Assembly (NCBI GenBank): GCA_946411695.1
Contig: CAMKEX010000001.1
Span: 1 to 64,000, forward strand
Origin: an uncultured Lachnospiraceae bacterium
GTDB lineage: Bacteria; Bacillota; Clostridia; Lachnospirales; Lachnospiraceae
DNA length: 64,000 nt
Direction of reading: 5' to 3'
Under the pieces are notes generated by a model. The model was not told the DNA's origin and did not search any database. It worked only from the letters and a program-made list of their open reading frames with translations. Positions 28,594 through 38,713 of this stretch are shown here, piece after piece; the first letter of the stretch is position 1; each line of letters starts with the position of its first letter. The translations under genes were made by a program, and so were the position numbers.

Positions 28594-29256
28594 TTACAGG
28601 ATTTTCTCCAGTCCCGCACTGAAAGCAGCGGCGAAGGCCTCTTTTGCAGCCCGGTCGGTGATGATCTGACCGCCTGAATGATCGCCGTCAGCTGCCTCAG
28701 GTGTCCATGTGCCGCTGATCACGGAATGCAGGGACTCTGCGCAGGCTTCTACGTCGTCATTGATGATCAGATAAGGATACTCCCCAATGGAGTGTACTTC
28801 CGCGGCAGCTCTGCGAAGCCGCTTCATTGCCTTCTCCTCCGATTCTGTCTGACGGCCGAAAAGTCTGTTTCTGAGTTCCTCCGCGGTCGGGGGTGCAATA
28901 AAAACAAGCAGCGTCTCCGGGAACTTTTCCCTGATCTGCATGGCGCCCTGCACCTCGATCTCCAGAAGTACATCGCGTCCGGCGCGCCTGTTTTCCTCTA
29001 CAAAAGCGCTCGGTGTTCCGTAATAGTTGTCCACAAACCCCGCATGCTCGAGCAGTCCGTCTCTTCTGACCAGATCTTCAAAGACTTCATTTGTGACAAA
29101 GTGATATTCGACACCGTCGGTCTCTCCCTCACGGGGCTTGCGCGTAGTCATGGATACCGAGAGCGCATATCCGTCATGCTCCTGCATCATACGGCGGATG
29201 ACGGTCCCTTTTCCCGCTCCGCTGAAGCCGGAGATCACGATCAACTTTCCTTCCAT
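28594..29256 (-). CDS. gmk: Guanylate kinase
   Basis: LIVISGFSGAGKGTVIRRM, SMTTRKPREGETDGVEYHFV. Confidence 0.95.
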   Translation of the reverse strand: MEGKLIVISGFSGAGKGTVIRRMMQEHDGYALSVSMTTRKPREGETDGVEYHFVTNEVFEDLVRRDGLLEHAGFVDNYYGTPSAFVEENRRAGRDVLLEIEVQGAMQIREKFPETLLVFIAPPTAEELRNRLFGRQTESEEKAMKRLRRAAAEVHSIGEYPYLIINDDVEACAESLHSVISGTWTPEAADGDHSGGQIITDRAAKEAFAAAFSAGLEKIL

Positions 29257-29317
29257 TTATCTGCCCCCTTTCCACATATCCGGTAAAACGGAAATCTCTG
29301 TAAAATGAGTTCAGTTC

Positions 29318-29593
29318 CTATTCTTCCTGGTCGTTTTCGGACTCCGAGAGGGCGCGCCCCCGGATCGTTTCCGGAAGCAGAGCCGACAGGACGATCCTGT
29401 CGTTTTCCATGACGATCACTGACTTTGTCTTCCTGCCCTGGGTCGCATCGATTGTGCGGCCGTCGTTTTTGGCCTGGGAGACCAGCCTCCTTACCGGGGC
29501 CGAATCGGGGCTCACGATCGCTATGATTTTTCCCGCATTGACAATATTGCCGAATCCGACATGTATCAGTTTATTAACTGCCATATACTGCAC
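29318..29593 (-). CDS. remA: RemA family (DUF370) regulatory protein
   Basis: LIHVGFGNIVNAGKIIAIVSPDSAPVRRLV, DATQGRKTKSVIVM. Confidence 0.92.
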   Translation of the reverse strand: MQYMAVNKLIHVGFGNIVNAGKIIAIVSPDSAPVRRLVSQAKNDGRTIDATQGRKTKSVIVMENDRIVLSALLPETIRGRALSESENDQEE

Positions 29594-29617
29594 CGCAAAT
29601 CTGATCGGATCTACAGA

Positions 29618-30496
29618 TCATTCGATATTCTGCACCTGCTCGCGAATCTTCTCTACAGAGGTCTTGAGTTCGATCGCATGGTCGGAAATTTCACGGTCAT
29701 CCGACTTTGAGAGGATCGTGTTGGATTCTCTGTTCATCTCCTGCGCGATAAAGTCGAGCTTGCGGCCGATACTTCCTCCCCGGGAGAGCTCCTGCCTGGT
29801 CGCCTCGATGTGGCTGTGCAGACGGACAAGTTCCTCGTCCACACAGACCTTGTCCGCGTAGATGGTCACTTCCTGGGCAATCCTGGACTCGTCGATGGAA
29901 GACGATTCCAGAAGCTCCGTCACCTTGTCCTGCAGATTCTTTCTGTAGGACTCGATCAGCCCGGGCGCGCGCAAAGAGATAAATTCCACATGGCCCAGCA
30001 TCTCCTCAAGCTTGCCGTCCAGGTCATTTTTGAGGAACTCGCCCTCCCGGACCCTGGCTTCGTCGAACATCACGGCAGCGTCCCTGAGGACCTCCTGGAG
30101 ATTCTCCCAGATTCCTTCGGGATCGACCGGCTCTTCCTCCATGGACAGGACGTCCGGAAAACGGGCCAGAGAAGAGACACGGACATCATTCTCGATTCCG
30201 AACTCCTCAGCCATCTGCTTCAGATACTTCCAGTACTCCCCGGCTATACGGGCGTTATATTTGACCTCCATGTTGGATTCGGTAAGATCCTGGTAGGAGA
30301 TAAAGACATCCACCTTGCCGCGCTGCATATATTTCTTCAGCTCCTTGCGGATCTGTGCCTCAAGAGGATTGAGAATCCTGGGCATTTTGATATTAATGTC
30401 AAGATACCGGTTGTTGACAGATTTGATCTCCACCGCGATCCTGAAAGAATCGTTCTGTAATTCACTTCTGCCGTATCCTGTCATGCTTCTGATCAT
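29618..30496 (-). CDS. YicC family endoribonuclease-type protein
   Basis: MIRSMTGYGRSE, VNNRYLDINIKMPR, LDFIAQEMNRESNTI; start trimmed. Confidence 0.93.
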   Translation of the reverse strand: MIRSMTGYGRSELQNDSFRIAVEIKSVNNRYLDINIKMPRILNPLEAQIRKELKKYMQRGKVDVFISYQDLTESNMEVKYNARIAGEYWKYLKQMAEEFGIENDVRVSSLARFPDVLSMEEEPVDPEGIWENLQEVLRDAAVMFDEARVREGEFLKNDLDGKLEEMLGHVEFISLRAPGLIESYRKNLQDKVTELLESSSIDESRIAQEVTIYADKVCVDEELVRLHSHIEATRQELSRGGSIGRKLDFIAQEMNRESNTILSKSDDREISDHAIELKTSVEKIREQVQNIE

Positions 30497-30703
30497 GAGC
30501 TGTCCTCCTGAGGGGCGCTGCGTGTTCACGCCCTGGTCAGTATGTGGCTGTGTAACGAAGAGCATATAAAATCAGTATCCATTATAACATTATACTTTCA
30601 CCCGTCAAGAAAGAAGTGTATACTAAATTGACGTGAGCCCATGCAGAATATGGGCTCAGGACTTTTGTACAGGTCCCGAATAAAGATAAGGAGACTTTTT
30701 TTC

Positions 30704-32515
30704 ATGGCTTTTGACGGCATCACCGTCGCCGGTCTGTGCAGTGAGCTGCAGGAAACGGCCGCCGGCGGACGCATCTATAAAATCGCGCAGACTGATAAAA
30801 ACGAACTGGTGATCACCATACGCCCTGCCGCCGAACGCGGCAAAGGGCAGATCCGCCTCTACCTTTGTGCCGATCCCTCTCTTCCCCTGGTCTACCTGAC
30901 CCGCACCAGCCGCCAGGCTCCCCTGCAGGCACCGGCTTTCTGCATGCTTCTGAGAAAGCACCTGCAGAACGGGCGGATCGTCTCGATCACCCAGCCCGGC
31001 CTCGAGAGGATCCTGCGCTTCGAAGTCGAGCACCGCAATGAAATGGGCGACCTCTGCACACACTGTCTGGTCGTCGAGATCATGGGCAAACACAGCAACA
31101 TCATCTTCCTCGATGACAGCGATACGATCGTCGACAGCATCCGGCACGTCTCCTCCCTGGTCAGTTCCGTGCGCGAGGTCCTGCCCGGCAGGCCCTATTT
31201 CATCCCCGACACACAGTCCAAAAAAGACCCCCTGAGCGAGACCCGCGAGGGCTTTATGTCAGTTCTGGACAATGGCCACATGGATGTCGCAAAGCTCCTC
31301 CTCAGGAGTTACACGGGCTTTTCCACCGTTGCGGCACAGGAACTTGCCCACAGGGCACAGCTCACCCAGGACCGCAGCGCGGCACTGCTTGCCCCCGCGG
31401 AAAAAGAGGCGCTCTGGGAGCAGTTCCGGGACCTGATCCTCCAGATCAGAGAAAAAAGATTCACCCCGGTCATGTACTGCCGCCGGGGCGAAGGACAGGC
31501 AGCCGGGGCCCCCGCGGAATTCTCCCTTGTCAGGCTCGGCCACTATGCGGACTGCATTGAGGTTCCTTATGAATCTCCCTCCGCTCTGCTGGAGGATTTC
31601 TATGCCCGTAAAAATCTCTACACCCGTATCCGTCAGCGCTCCGCGGACCTCCGCCACATCGTGCAGACTATCCTTGAGCGCGATGTGCACAAGTACGACC
31701 TCCAGTGCCGCCAGATCCGGGATACGGAAAAGAGGGAAAAATACAAAATTTACGGAGAACTCCTCAATGCCTACGGTTATTCCGTTCCCGCCGGCGCAGA
31801 GAGCTGCCAGGTCCTGAACTACTACACCGGCGAAAACATCCGGATCCCGCTGGATCCCACTCTCACGCCCCAGCAGAATGCCCAGAAATACTTTGACCGC
31901 TATGCACGCATGAAGCGCACCAACGAAGCGCTCACCCGCCTCACCGCAGAAGTAAGCGCCGAGATCGACCATTTGCGGAGCATCCAGAATGCCCTCGAAT
32001 TCTCCACGACTGACGGCGATCTCTCCCAGATCCGCCGCGAAATGGAGGAGAGCGGCTTCCTTCGCCGCAAATACACCGGCCGCAGGGACTCCCGCTCAGA
32101 CAGCAGAAAAGGCCGCTCCCGCACACCTCAGAGCAAGCCTCTTCACTATATCAGCAGCGACGGATACGATATCTTTGTCGGCAAAAACAACACGCAGAAC
32201 GACGAGATCACCTTCCATATGGCTGACAGCCGCGACATCTGGTTCCATGCCAATGATATGCCCGGTTCCCATGTCCTGCTCAAAAGCGGCGGACGTTCCA
32301 TGGACGAACTGCCGGACCGCGTTTTTGAAGAAGCCGCTGCCCTTGCCGCCTACTACTCAAGCGGCCGTGAGCAGGGCAAGGTTGAGATCGATTACCTCGA
32401 GCGCCGCAATGTCAAAAAGCCCTCCGGCGCAGCTCCCGGCTTCGTTGTGTACTATACCAATTACTCCATACTCGCCAGGACGGATATCAGTGCCCTGCGC
32501 GAAGTAGAGGATTAA
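30704..32515 (+). CDS. rqcH: Rqc2/RqcH-like NFACT family protein
   Basis: MAFDGITVAGLCSELQE, HSNIIFLDD, NTQNDEITFHMADSRDIWFHANDMPGSHVLL (NFACT-R). Confidence 0.93.
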   Translation: MAFDGITVAGLCSELQETAAGGRIYKIAQTDKNELVITIRPAAERGKGQIRLYLCADPSLPLVYLTRTSRQAPLQAPAFCMLLRKHLQNGRIVSITQPGLERILRFEVEHRNEMGDLCTHCLVVEIMGKHSNIIFLDDSDTIVDSIRHVSSLVSSVREVLPGRPYFIPDTQSKKDPLSETREGFMSVLDNGHMDVAKLLLRSYTGFSTVAAQELAHRAQLTQDRSAALLAPAEKEALWEQFRDLILQIREKRFTPVMYCRRGEGQAAGAPAEFSLVRLGHYADCIEVPYESPSALLEDFYARKNLYTRIRQRSADLRHIVQTILERDVHKYDLQCRQIRDTEKREKYKIYGELLNAYGYSVPAGAESCQVLNYYTGENIRIPLDPTLTPQQNAQKYFDRYARMKRTNEALTRLTAEVSAEIDHLRSIQNALEFSTTDGDLSQIRREMEESGFLRRKYTGRRDSRSDSRKGRSRTPQSKPLHYISSDGYDIFVGKNNTQNDEITFHMADSRDIWFHANDMPGSHVLLKSGGRSMDELPDRVFEEAAALAAYYSSGREQGKVEIDYLERRNVKKPSGAAPGFVVYYTNYSILARTDISALREVED

Positions 32516-32553
32516 AGGCCGTCTCCCCAGATCTGCAGCTGAAAGCGCCCTGA

Positions 32554-34245
32554 TCACATCCAGCGCAGCTTTTTCAGCAGACGCGCAATGGCCGCCCCCT
32601 TGGGAAGACCCAGGATATCCTCTTCGGTAAAGCTCCCCATCCTGATCAGAATGAAGAAGTAGACCGGTATGGCCGCCAGAATGGCCGGCACCAGAGCGAC
32701 GAAGTTCGCGAAATATTCACCCCGCACATGGGAGGCGAGCGCGAAGATCACCCGGTAAACCGCAAAAGCGGCGGCTCCCATGACGAGGGCGCTGAAGACA
32801 GGCTTCCAGTAGACCTTGACCGCATCAAAGCGCAGTCCCAGATAGTGCCGCAGGAACATTTCATTGAGGGCAAAAATGATCGCCGCGTACAGGACGCTGA
32901 CAAATACCATGGCATAAATGCCCCAGTCGGTAAACCGCAGGAAAAAGATCAGCGCAGCCGTCTGGATGATCAGGGAAATACCGGCGCTGACGATGGGCAT
33001 ATTCATCTTTCCGATCGCCTGCAGGACCGCGTTCGTGATGGTGCCCACAGACAAAAAGATGACAGTGACGGACTGCAGGGCCAAAAGGACCGAGGCCAGT
33101 TCCAGCGTCTCCCACTGGGGGAACATCAGCATGGTGACCGGACGGGCCAGCACCAGCAGACCCACTGCACAGGGAATGGAAATGATCAGTGCCATCCTGG
33201 AGGCGTTGAGGGAACGGCGCCTTGTCTCCAGAAGGTCCCCTGAGGCATAGGCCGTAGCAATATTGGGAATGATCGCCGCAGACACTGCCGTCGCGACCGA
33301 GATCGGGATATTGGTGATAACTACAGCCTTGTTGGAAAACAGACCGAAAACCGTTGTGACCGCGGCCTCGGGAAGGCCTCTTCCGTCGATCAGCATATTC
33401 AGATAGATCATCTGGTCCAGTGTTGTCGTCAGATTCAGAATAAAACTGCTCACAATAAAGGGCGTGACCACCAGGATCGTGCTCTTCATGATCCTGGCAT
33501 AGGATTCCGTGCGCCCCGTGTCCAGAGCGATCCTGCCAAAGAATCCCTTCCTGTGTCTCAGATAAGCGATCACCATGAAAATGAGGGCTGTAGCAACACC
33601 GATGCCGGTACCCATTGCGCTTCCCATGGCGCCGCGGACAGCCTTTTCTGTCGGGTCTGCATGGATCGAAGCCGTGCGGATCAGGATCGAGGCCGCTCCG
33701 ATACTGACCGCCGCATTGGCGATCTGCTCCAGGATCTGCGACACGGAAGTCTGCACCATGGACTGGTTGGCCTGGAAATAGCCTCGCACCGCACCCAGAA
33801 TGCCGAACAGAAAGACCGTCGGCGCGAAGACCCGCAGGACCGGGACCGCATTGTGTTTTACCAGGACTCCCGCCCCGAGATACAGGAGCAGGCTTCCGGC
33901 TGTTCCTACGATGAGTGAATAGATCAGGGCACAATGAAATGTCCTCTGGGCGTTCCTGTACTCTCCCACTGCGATCTTGGTCGACATCTGCCTTGAAATG
34001 GCCGCCGGGAGAGAGTTGGAGGAGAGGATCAGAATGATCATATAAATATTATAGGCCGCACCGTAATAGCCGTTTCCCTCGTCTCCGATGATCGCAGTCA
34101 GCGGGGCGCGGTATAAAAGACCGATAATACGGACCACAATGGTCGCGATCGCCAGGATACCTGCCTGCACGGCGATACTGCTGCCCGCAGACTTTCCTTT
34201 TCCGCTGTCCGCTTCCTCAATCTCTCGTCTCGCATTCTCACCCAT
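32554..34245 (-). CDS. Polysaccharide biosynthesis/lipid II flippase-like protein (SpoVB/MurJ-type MOP superfamily)
   Basis: LYRAPLTAIIGDEGNGYYGAAYNIYMIILILSSNSLPAAISRQMS; about 14 TM. Confidence 0.88.
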   Translation of the reverse strand: MGENARREIEEADSGKGKSAGSSIAVQAGILAIATIVVRIIGLLYRAPLTAIIGDEGNGYYGAAYNIYMIILILSSNSLPAAISRQMSTKIAVGEYRNAQRTFHCALIYSLIVGTAGSLLLYLGAGVLVKHNAVPVLRVFAPTVFLFGILGAVRGYFQANQSMVQTSVSQILEQIANAAVSIGAASILIRTASIHADPTEKAVRGAMGSAMGTGIGVATALIFMVIAYLRHRKGFFGRIALDTGRTESYARIMKSTILVVTPFIVSSFILNLTTTLDQMIYLNMLIDGRGLPEAAVTTVFGLFSNKAVVITNIPISVATAVSAAIIPNIATAYASGDLLETRRRSLNASRMALIISIPCAVGLLVLARPVTMLMFPQWETLELASVLLALQSVTVIFLSVGTITNAVLQAIGKMNMPIVSAGISLIIQTAALIFFLRFTDWGIYAMVFVSVLYAAIIFALNEMFLRHYLGLRFDAVKVYWKPVFSALVMGAAAFAVYRVIFALASHVRGEYFANFVALVPAILAAIPVYFFILIRMGSFTEEDILGLPKGAAIARLLKKLRWM

Positions 34246-34360
34246 GATGTCCTCTTTCTTTACCTGATTCTTCTCATTTGCGCCTCCTGCAGAAGGCACA
34301 GGTCATCTTCCCTGGATTCTTCTATCCGTAAATCTCTACCACTATATCATAAGTCTGCAG

Positions 34361-34394
34361 AAAAACCAATCGAGCAGGATGCTCCTGCTCGATT
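34361..34394 (-). terminator. Terminator downstream of glgA
   Basis: AATCGAGCAGGA-GCA-TCCTGCTCGATTGGTTTTT on the minus strand, perfect 12-bp stem. Confidence 0.8.
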
Positions 34395-34535
34395 GACCGT
34401 TGGCCGCCAAATGCATCTTCGTGCAAGCACGAGATGCGCCCGGCGGCTTATCGCACAAAAAACTGCGGCAGGACAGCATATATGCCCTGCCGCAGTTTTC
34501 AAATTCAGATCATCAGATCATTTTGCAAATAATCC

Positions 34536-35984
34536 TCAGCCGATGAGCCAGTCATACATCTCCTGATACTTGGCAGCGGACTGTGCCCAGGAGAAGTCTG
34601 CGCGCATAGCACGTTCAACCATCTTGTTCCACTCGAGGCGCTTGTCATAGTAGACCTGCTCGGCATAGCGGATGGAGTGCATCATCTCATGCGCATTGTA
34701 ATTTGCAAATGTGAAGCCTGTACCGGTTCCCTCATATTCATTGTAAGGCTCAACGGTATCTTTCAGGCCGCCGGTCTCGCGTACGATCGGAAGTGTGCCG
34801 TAGCGCAGGGACATCAGCTGGCTGAGTCCGCAGGGCTCAAACAGGGAAGGCATCAGGAAGGCATCGGAGGAAGCATAGATCTTGTGGGACAGTTCATCCG
34901 AATAGTAGATGTTCGCAGAGATCTTGTCATTGTACTTCCAGTCGAAGTAGCGGAACATGTTCTCATAGCGCTCTTCGCCGGTACCCAGAACGACCATCTG
35001 GATGGCGTCGAGGGAGAGGATCTCCTCGAGCACATAGGCGATCAGATCGAAGCCCTTCTGGTCTGTCAGACGGGAGACGATACCGATCATGAAGCACTTC
35101 TCGTCAACCTTGAGTCCCAGTTCCTTCTGAAGCGCAAGTTTATTCTTGACTTTCATCTTGCGGAAGTTGTCAACTGTATAAGGCTGCGGAATCTTCTTGT
35201 CATTGTCCGGTGAGAAATCAGTGTAGTCGATGCCGTTGATGATACCGCGCAGGTCGTTGCTCCTGGCATTCATCAGACCGTCAAGACCCTCGCCGTAGAA
35301 CTGTGTCTTGATCTCTTCCGCATAGGTCGGAGAAACGGTAGTAATGGCATCTGCGTAGACCAGACCGCCCTTGAGGAGGTTGGCATCCTTGTAAGCCTCG
35401 AGCTTATCCGGTGTGAAATAGTAGCCGGAAAGACCGGTGATATCTTCAACATCGCGGACATTCCACTTGCCCTGGAACTTCAGGTTGTGGATGGTCATGA
35501 CGGACTTGATGCCCTGGAAGAACTCATTGCCGGCAAAACGCTCTTTGAGATAAACAGGGACAAGACCTGTCTGCCAGTCATGGCAGTGGATCAGGTCGGG
35601 ACGGAAATCGATTGCAGGAAGCGCGGACAGCACTGCCTTGGAGAAGAATGCGAAACGAGTGATCTCAAACAGAGGATCATCCGTATAAGGCTTGTCACTG
35701 GTAAAGAATCCTTCATTATCAATGAAGTAGAAGGTGATTCCCTCAACCTCTGCTTTCAGCACGCCTACATACTCGCTCTTCCAGTGGAAGTCCATGTAGA
35801 AGTGTGTGACATACTCCATCTTGTCCTTCATATCCTGCTTCATGCAGGAATACTTGGGCATGATCACTCTGACGTCATAATACTCTTTGTCAAGTTCCTT
35901 CGGAAGAGAACCGACAACATCCGCCAGTCCGCCGGTCTTAATAAAAGGAACGCCCTCAGATGCCACAAAAAGAATCTTCTTCAT
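34536..35984 (-). CDS. glgA: Glycogen synthase
   Basis: MKKILFVASEGVPFIKTGGLADVVGSLPKEL, HDWQTGLVP, SLFEPCGLSQLMSLRYGTLPIVRETGGLKDTV. Confidence 0.96.
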   Translation of the reverse strand: MKKILFVASEGVPFIKTGGLADVVGSLPKELDKEYYDVRVIMPKYSCMKQDMKDKMEYVTHFYMDFHWKSEYVGVLKAEVEGITFYFIDNEGFFTSDKPYTDDPLFEITRFAFFSKAVLSALPAIDFRPDLIHCHDWQTGLVPVYLKERFAGNEFFQGIKSVMTIHNLKFQGKWNVRDVEDITGLSGYYFTPDKLEAYKDANLLKGGLVYADAITTVSPTYAEEIKTQFYGEGLDGLMNARSNDLRGIINGIDYTDFSPDNDKKIPQPYTVDNFRKMKVKNKLALQKELGLKVDEKCFMIGIVSRLTDQKGFDLIAYVLEEILSLDAIQMVVLGTGEERYENMFRYFDWKYNDKISANIYYSDELSHKIYASSDAFLMPSLFEPCGLSQLMSLRYGTLPIVRETGGLKDTVEPYNEYEGTGTGFTFANYNAHEMMHSIRYAEQVYYDKRLEWNKMVERAMRADFSWAQSAAKYQEMYDWLIG

Positions 35985-36161
35985 ATTCAATGACCCCCTG
36001 TTACAATAATGAAAATTGGGTATGCAGTCTATAGGTATTCTGATGATTGTTCCGGCAAAGAAGCGAAAATTCCCGAAATAATCAATCTTCCATCATTATA
36101 CCTTATTCTCTGGCATTTTGCTTAATATTTTTGGAAAATATGAGCTTTTTTTGTCACAAAT

Positions 36162-36704
36162 TTAATCTCTGCAGCCCGCAATGTCATAATATTTCTGCAT
36201 GGACGCCCTGCGTATACCCAGAAGTGACTGGACAGCTGCCGGGTCGGTCCCTCCTCTGAGCAAAGAAACCGCCAGTGAAGTCCTCAGGTCCTCAGGTGAC
36301 ACTCCCCTGTCGATCCCGGCAGACAGCGCATATTTTCTGACGATCTTCCACACAGCCTGCCTGGTCAGCTGCTCTCCTCCTCTGCCGGGAAAGAGTAAAG
36401 ACCCGGGTCCCTGCACATCCCCGCGCACATCAAAGAGATACTTCATCAGGCTCTCCCTGGTCCGGCTTCCGAACGGGATCATCCTCTGAGCCCCTCCCGA
36501 GAGCAGGATACAGGAAATCTGCAGATCAACATTCTCAATCCGAAGCGCCGCAAGTTCACGGACCTTCAGTCCGGCACCTCCCAGAAGCTCCAGGATCGCT
36601 CTGTCCCTGATCCCTGCATGGCTCTGCCGGTCCGGTGCATCCAAAATGCGCAGTCGTTCTTCTTTCGTCAGGATCATCTCCGATCCTCTTTGGCTTTCAT
36701 TCAT
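36162..36704 (-). CDS. Stand-alone tyrosine recombinase-like catalytic domain with a degenerate active site
   Basis: RDRAILELLGGAGLKVRELAALRIENVDL, LTRQAVWKIVRKYALSAGI, SPEDLRTSLAVSLLRGGTDPAAVQSLLGIRRASMQKYYDI; no core-binding N-terminal domain; start 36704 or 36677. Confidence 0.75.
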   Translation of the reverse strand: MNESQRGSEMILTKEERLRILDAPDRQSHAGIRDRAILELLGGAGLKVRELAALRIENVDLQISCILLSGGAQRMIPFGSRTRESLMKYLFDVRGDVQGPGSLLFPGRGGEQLTRQAVWKIVRKYALSAGIDRGVSPEDLRTSLAVSLLRGGTDPAAVQSLLGIRRASMQKYYDIAGCRD

Positions 36705-36732
36705 ACTAACCTCTGATGGCGGAAGGCTTTTG

Positions 36733-36837
36733 TCCGGCGGCAGCACTTGCTGCGTAAGCGGGCCAAGTGTTTTGCACGCACGAAGGTAAAAAATGGTAAA
36801 GGATCATGCAATTTGGGCCGCTCCGGCGGCACAAATG
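36733..36837. repeat. Two-part palindromic intergenic repeat, copy A
   Basis: Hairpin CACTTG..CAAGTG then GGTAAAGGATCATGCAATTTGGGCCGCTCCGGCGGCACAAATG; matches copy B at 63802-63914. Confidence 0.7.
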
Positions 36838-36875
36838 AAAAGTGCTGCGGATTCCTTCCGGCCTTCCGCAGCACT
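36837..36875 (-). terminator. Terminator after rny
   Basis: AGTGCTGCGG...CCGCAGCACT followed by TTTCATTT on the minus strand. Confidence 0.7.
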
Positions 36876-36917
36876 AACAATCATTTTCTCAATAAATAAA
36901 AATATTAATATATGGTA

Positions 36918-38468
36918 TTATTTCGCATAATCCGTAACTCTGGACTCACGGATTAAGTTTACTTTGATCTGACCGGGATATTCCATATCTGCTTCGATCT
37001 TCTTGGAAATATCTCTTGCCAGAATTACCATATCAGCATCACTGATCTGCTCAGGAACTACCATTACGCGAACTTCTCTGCCTGCCTGTATGGCATAAGA
37101 ATTACTGACCCCTTTAAAACTGTTGGTGATTTCTTCTAATTGTTTCAGTCTTGTCGTATATGCTTCAAGAGTTTCTCTCCTTGCACCCGGACGGGCTGCG
37201 GAGATCGTATCTGCCGCCTGTATGATACATGCGATCAGACTTGCCGGCTCTACGTCACCGTGGTGCGCTTCCACGGAATTAATGACTGTCTGTGATTCTT
37301 TATATTTCCTGCAGAGTTCGGCACCCAGCTGTACATGAGAACCTTCCATCTCATGATCGACCGCCTTGCCGATATCATGCAGAAGTCCGGCGCGTTTAGC
37401 AAGACGGACATCAAGCCCGAGCTCACTCGCCAGAAGACCGGATAACTGTGCAACTTCGATGGAATGCTTGAGTGCATTCTGTCCGTAACTTGTGCGGAAA
37501 CGCATCTTGCCCAGGAGACGAACGAGTTCGGGATGAATCCCGTGTACGCCGACTTCCAATGTGGCGGCTTCTCCTTCTTCTTTGATCCTGGCTTCCACTT
37601 CACGCTGTGCCTTGCCGACCATTTCCTCGATCCTGGCAGGATGGATTCTGCCATCGACGATCAGCTTCTCCAGCGCTACACGTGCAACCTCGCGGCGAAT
37701 CGGGTCAAATGCCGATATTACAACCGCTTCCGGTGTATCATCGATAATCAAGTCGACGCCTGTCATCGTCTCAAGAGTACGAATATTGCGTCCTTCACGT
37801 CCGATGATTCTGCCCTTCATTTCATCACCGGGCAGCTGGACAACAGAAATTGTAGCTTCGGAAACATGATCTGCCGCACAGCGCTGTATGGCATTGACCA
37901 CATATTCCTTGGCCCGCTTATCTGCTTCTTCCTTGGCTTCCGCCTCGATCTCCTTGATCATTCTGGCGGAATCCAGTTTCACTTCATCTTCAACAATCTT
38001 TAAAAGGTGTTCTTTTGCCTGTTCGGAGGTCAGGCCCGAAATACGCTCGAGTTCCTGTATGCGCTGCTCATTAAGCATTGAAACTTCTTTCTGAAGTTTC
38101 TGCAGGTTTTCTTCCTTGGCTGCAAGACTCTGTTCCCTGCGCTCCAGCTGTTCGACTTTATTATCGATCTGCTCTTCCTTCTGCTGAATCCTTCGCTCAT
38201 TTTTCTGAACTTCATTGCGCCTGTTCTGGATCTCTTTCTCGAGTTCGTTCTTGGATTTGAACGTCTCCTCGCGGATCTCCAGCATAGCTTCGCGCTTCTT
38301 GGATTCGGCTTCGCGAAGGGCTTCGTCGATGATCGTTCTTGCCCTTGCATCTGCGCTGTCCACCTTGATCTCATCCTGCTTTCTGTGATTGCTGGATGTG
38401 ATATACCAGGTGACGGGAACTGCCACTGCCATTGTAAGAATCACTGCAATAATGATTCCTATATTCAT
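36918..38468 (-). CDS. rny: Ribonuclease Y
   Basis: N-terminal TM, coiled coil, KH domain [36 protein letters not shown] domain [15 protein letters not shown]. Confidence 0.96.
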   Translation of the reverse strand: MNIGIIIAVILTMAVAVPVTWYITSSNHRKQDEIKVDSADARARTIIDEALREAESKKREAMLEIREETFKSKNELEKEIQNRRNEVQKNERRIQQKEEQIDNKVEQLERREQSLAAKEENLQKLQKEVSMLNEQRIQELERISGLTSEQAKEHLLKIVEDEVKLDSARMIKEIEAEAKEEADKRAKEYVVNAIQRCAADHVSEATISVVQLPGDEMKGRIIGREGRNIRTLETMTGVDLIIDDTPEAVVISAFDPIRREVARVALEKLIVDGRIHPARIEEMVGKAQREVEARIKEEGEAATLEVGVHGIHPELVRLLGKMRFRTSYGQNALKHSIEVAQLSGLLASELGLDVRLAKRAGLLHDIGKAVDHEMEGSHVQLGAELCRKYKESQTVINSVEAHHGDVEPASLIACIIQAADTISAARPGARRETLEAYTTRLKQLEEITNSFKGVSNSYAIQAGREVRVMVVPEQISDADMVILARDISKKIEADMEYPGQIKVNLIRESRVTDYAK

Positions 38469-38713
38469 ACAGGAGCACCTCCATATTCAATTGAACTGTT
38501 TGCTTTATTGTATAGAACACAAATTCCTGCAAATTCTGTTTCCCAGACAACAACAGAATATTCATTGTATTCTATCGAACAAACTCACAACATATTGATT
38601 CTAAACTTAATATGTTCGCATGTCAAGTCATTCCTGAGTATGGGGTCCTGCCCGTAACGCCGTCCCCGGACCTCTTCAAATCCTGTCGGGACCGCTCCGG
38701 CAGGGTTTTGGTC

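Noticed and set aside
36162-36704. Evidence of a mobile element or integron at the tyrosine recombinase
   Set aside because: No attachment-site repeats, cargo genes or tRNA nearby; the catalytic motif is degenerate and flanking genes are core housekeeping genes.
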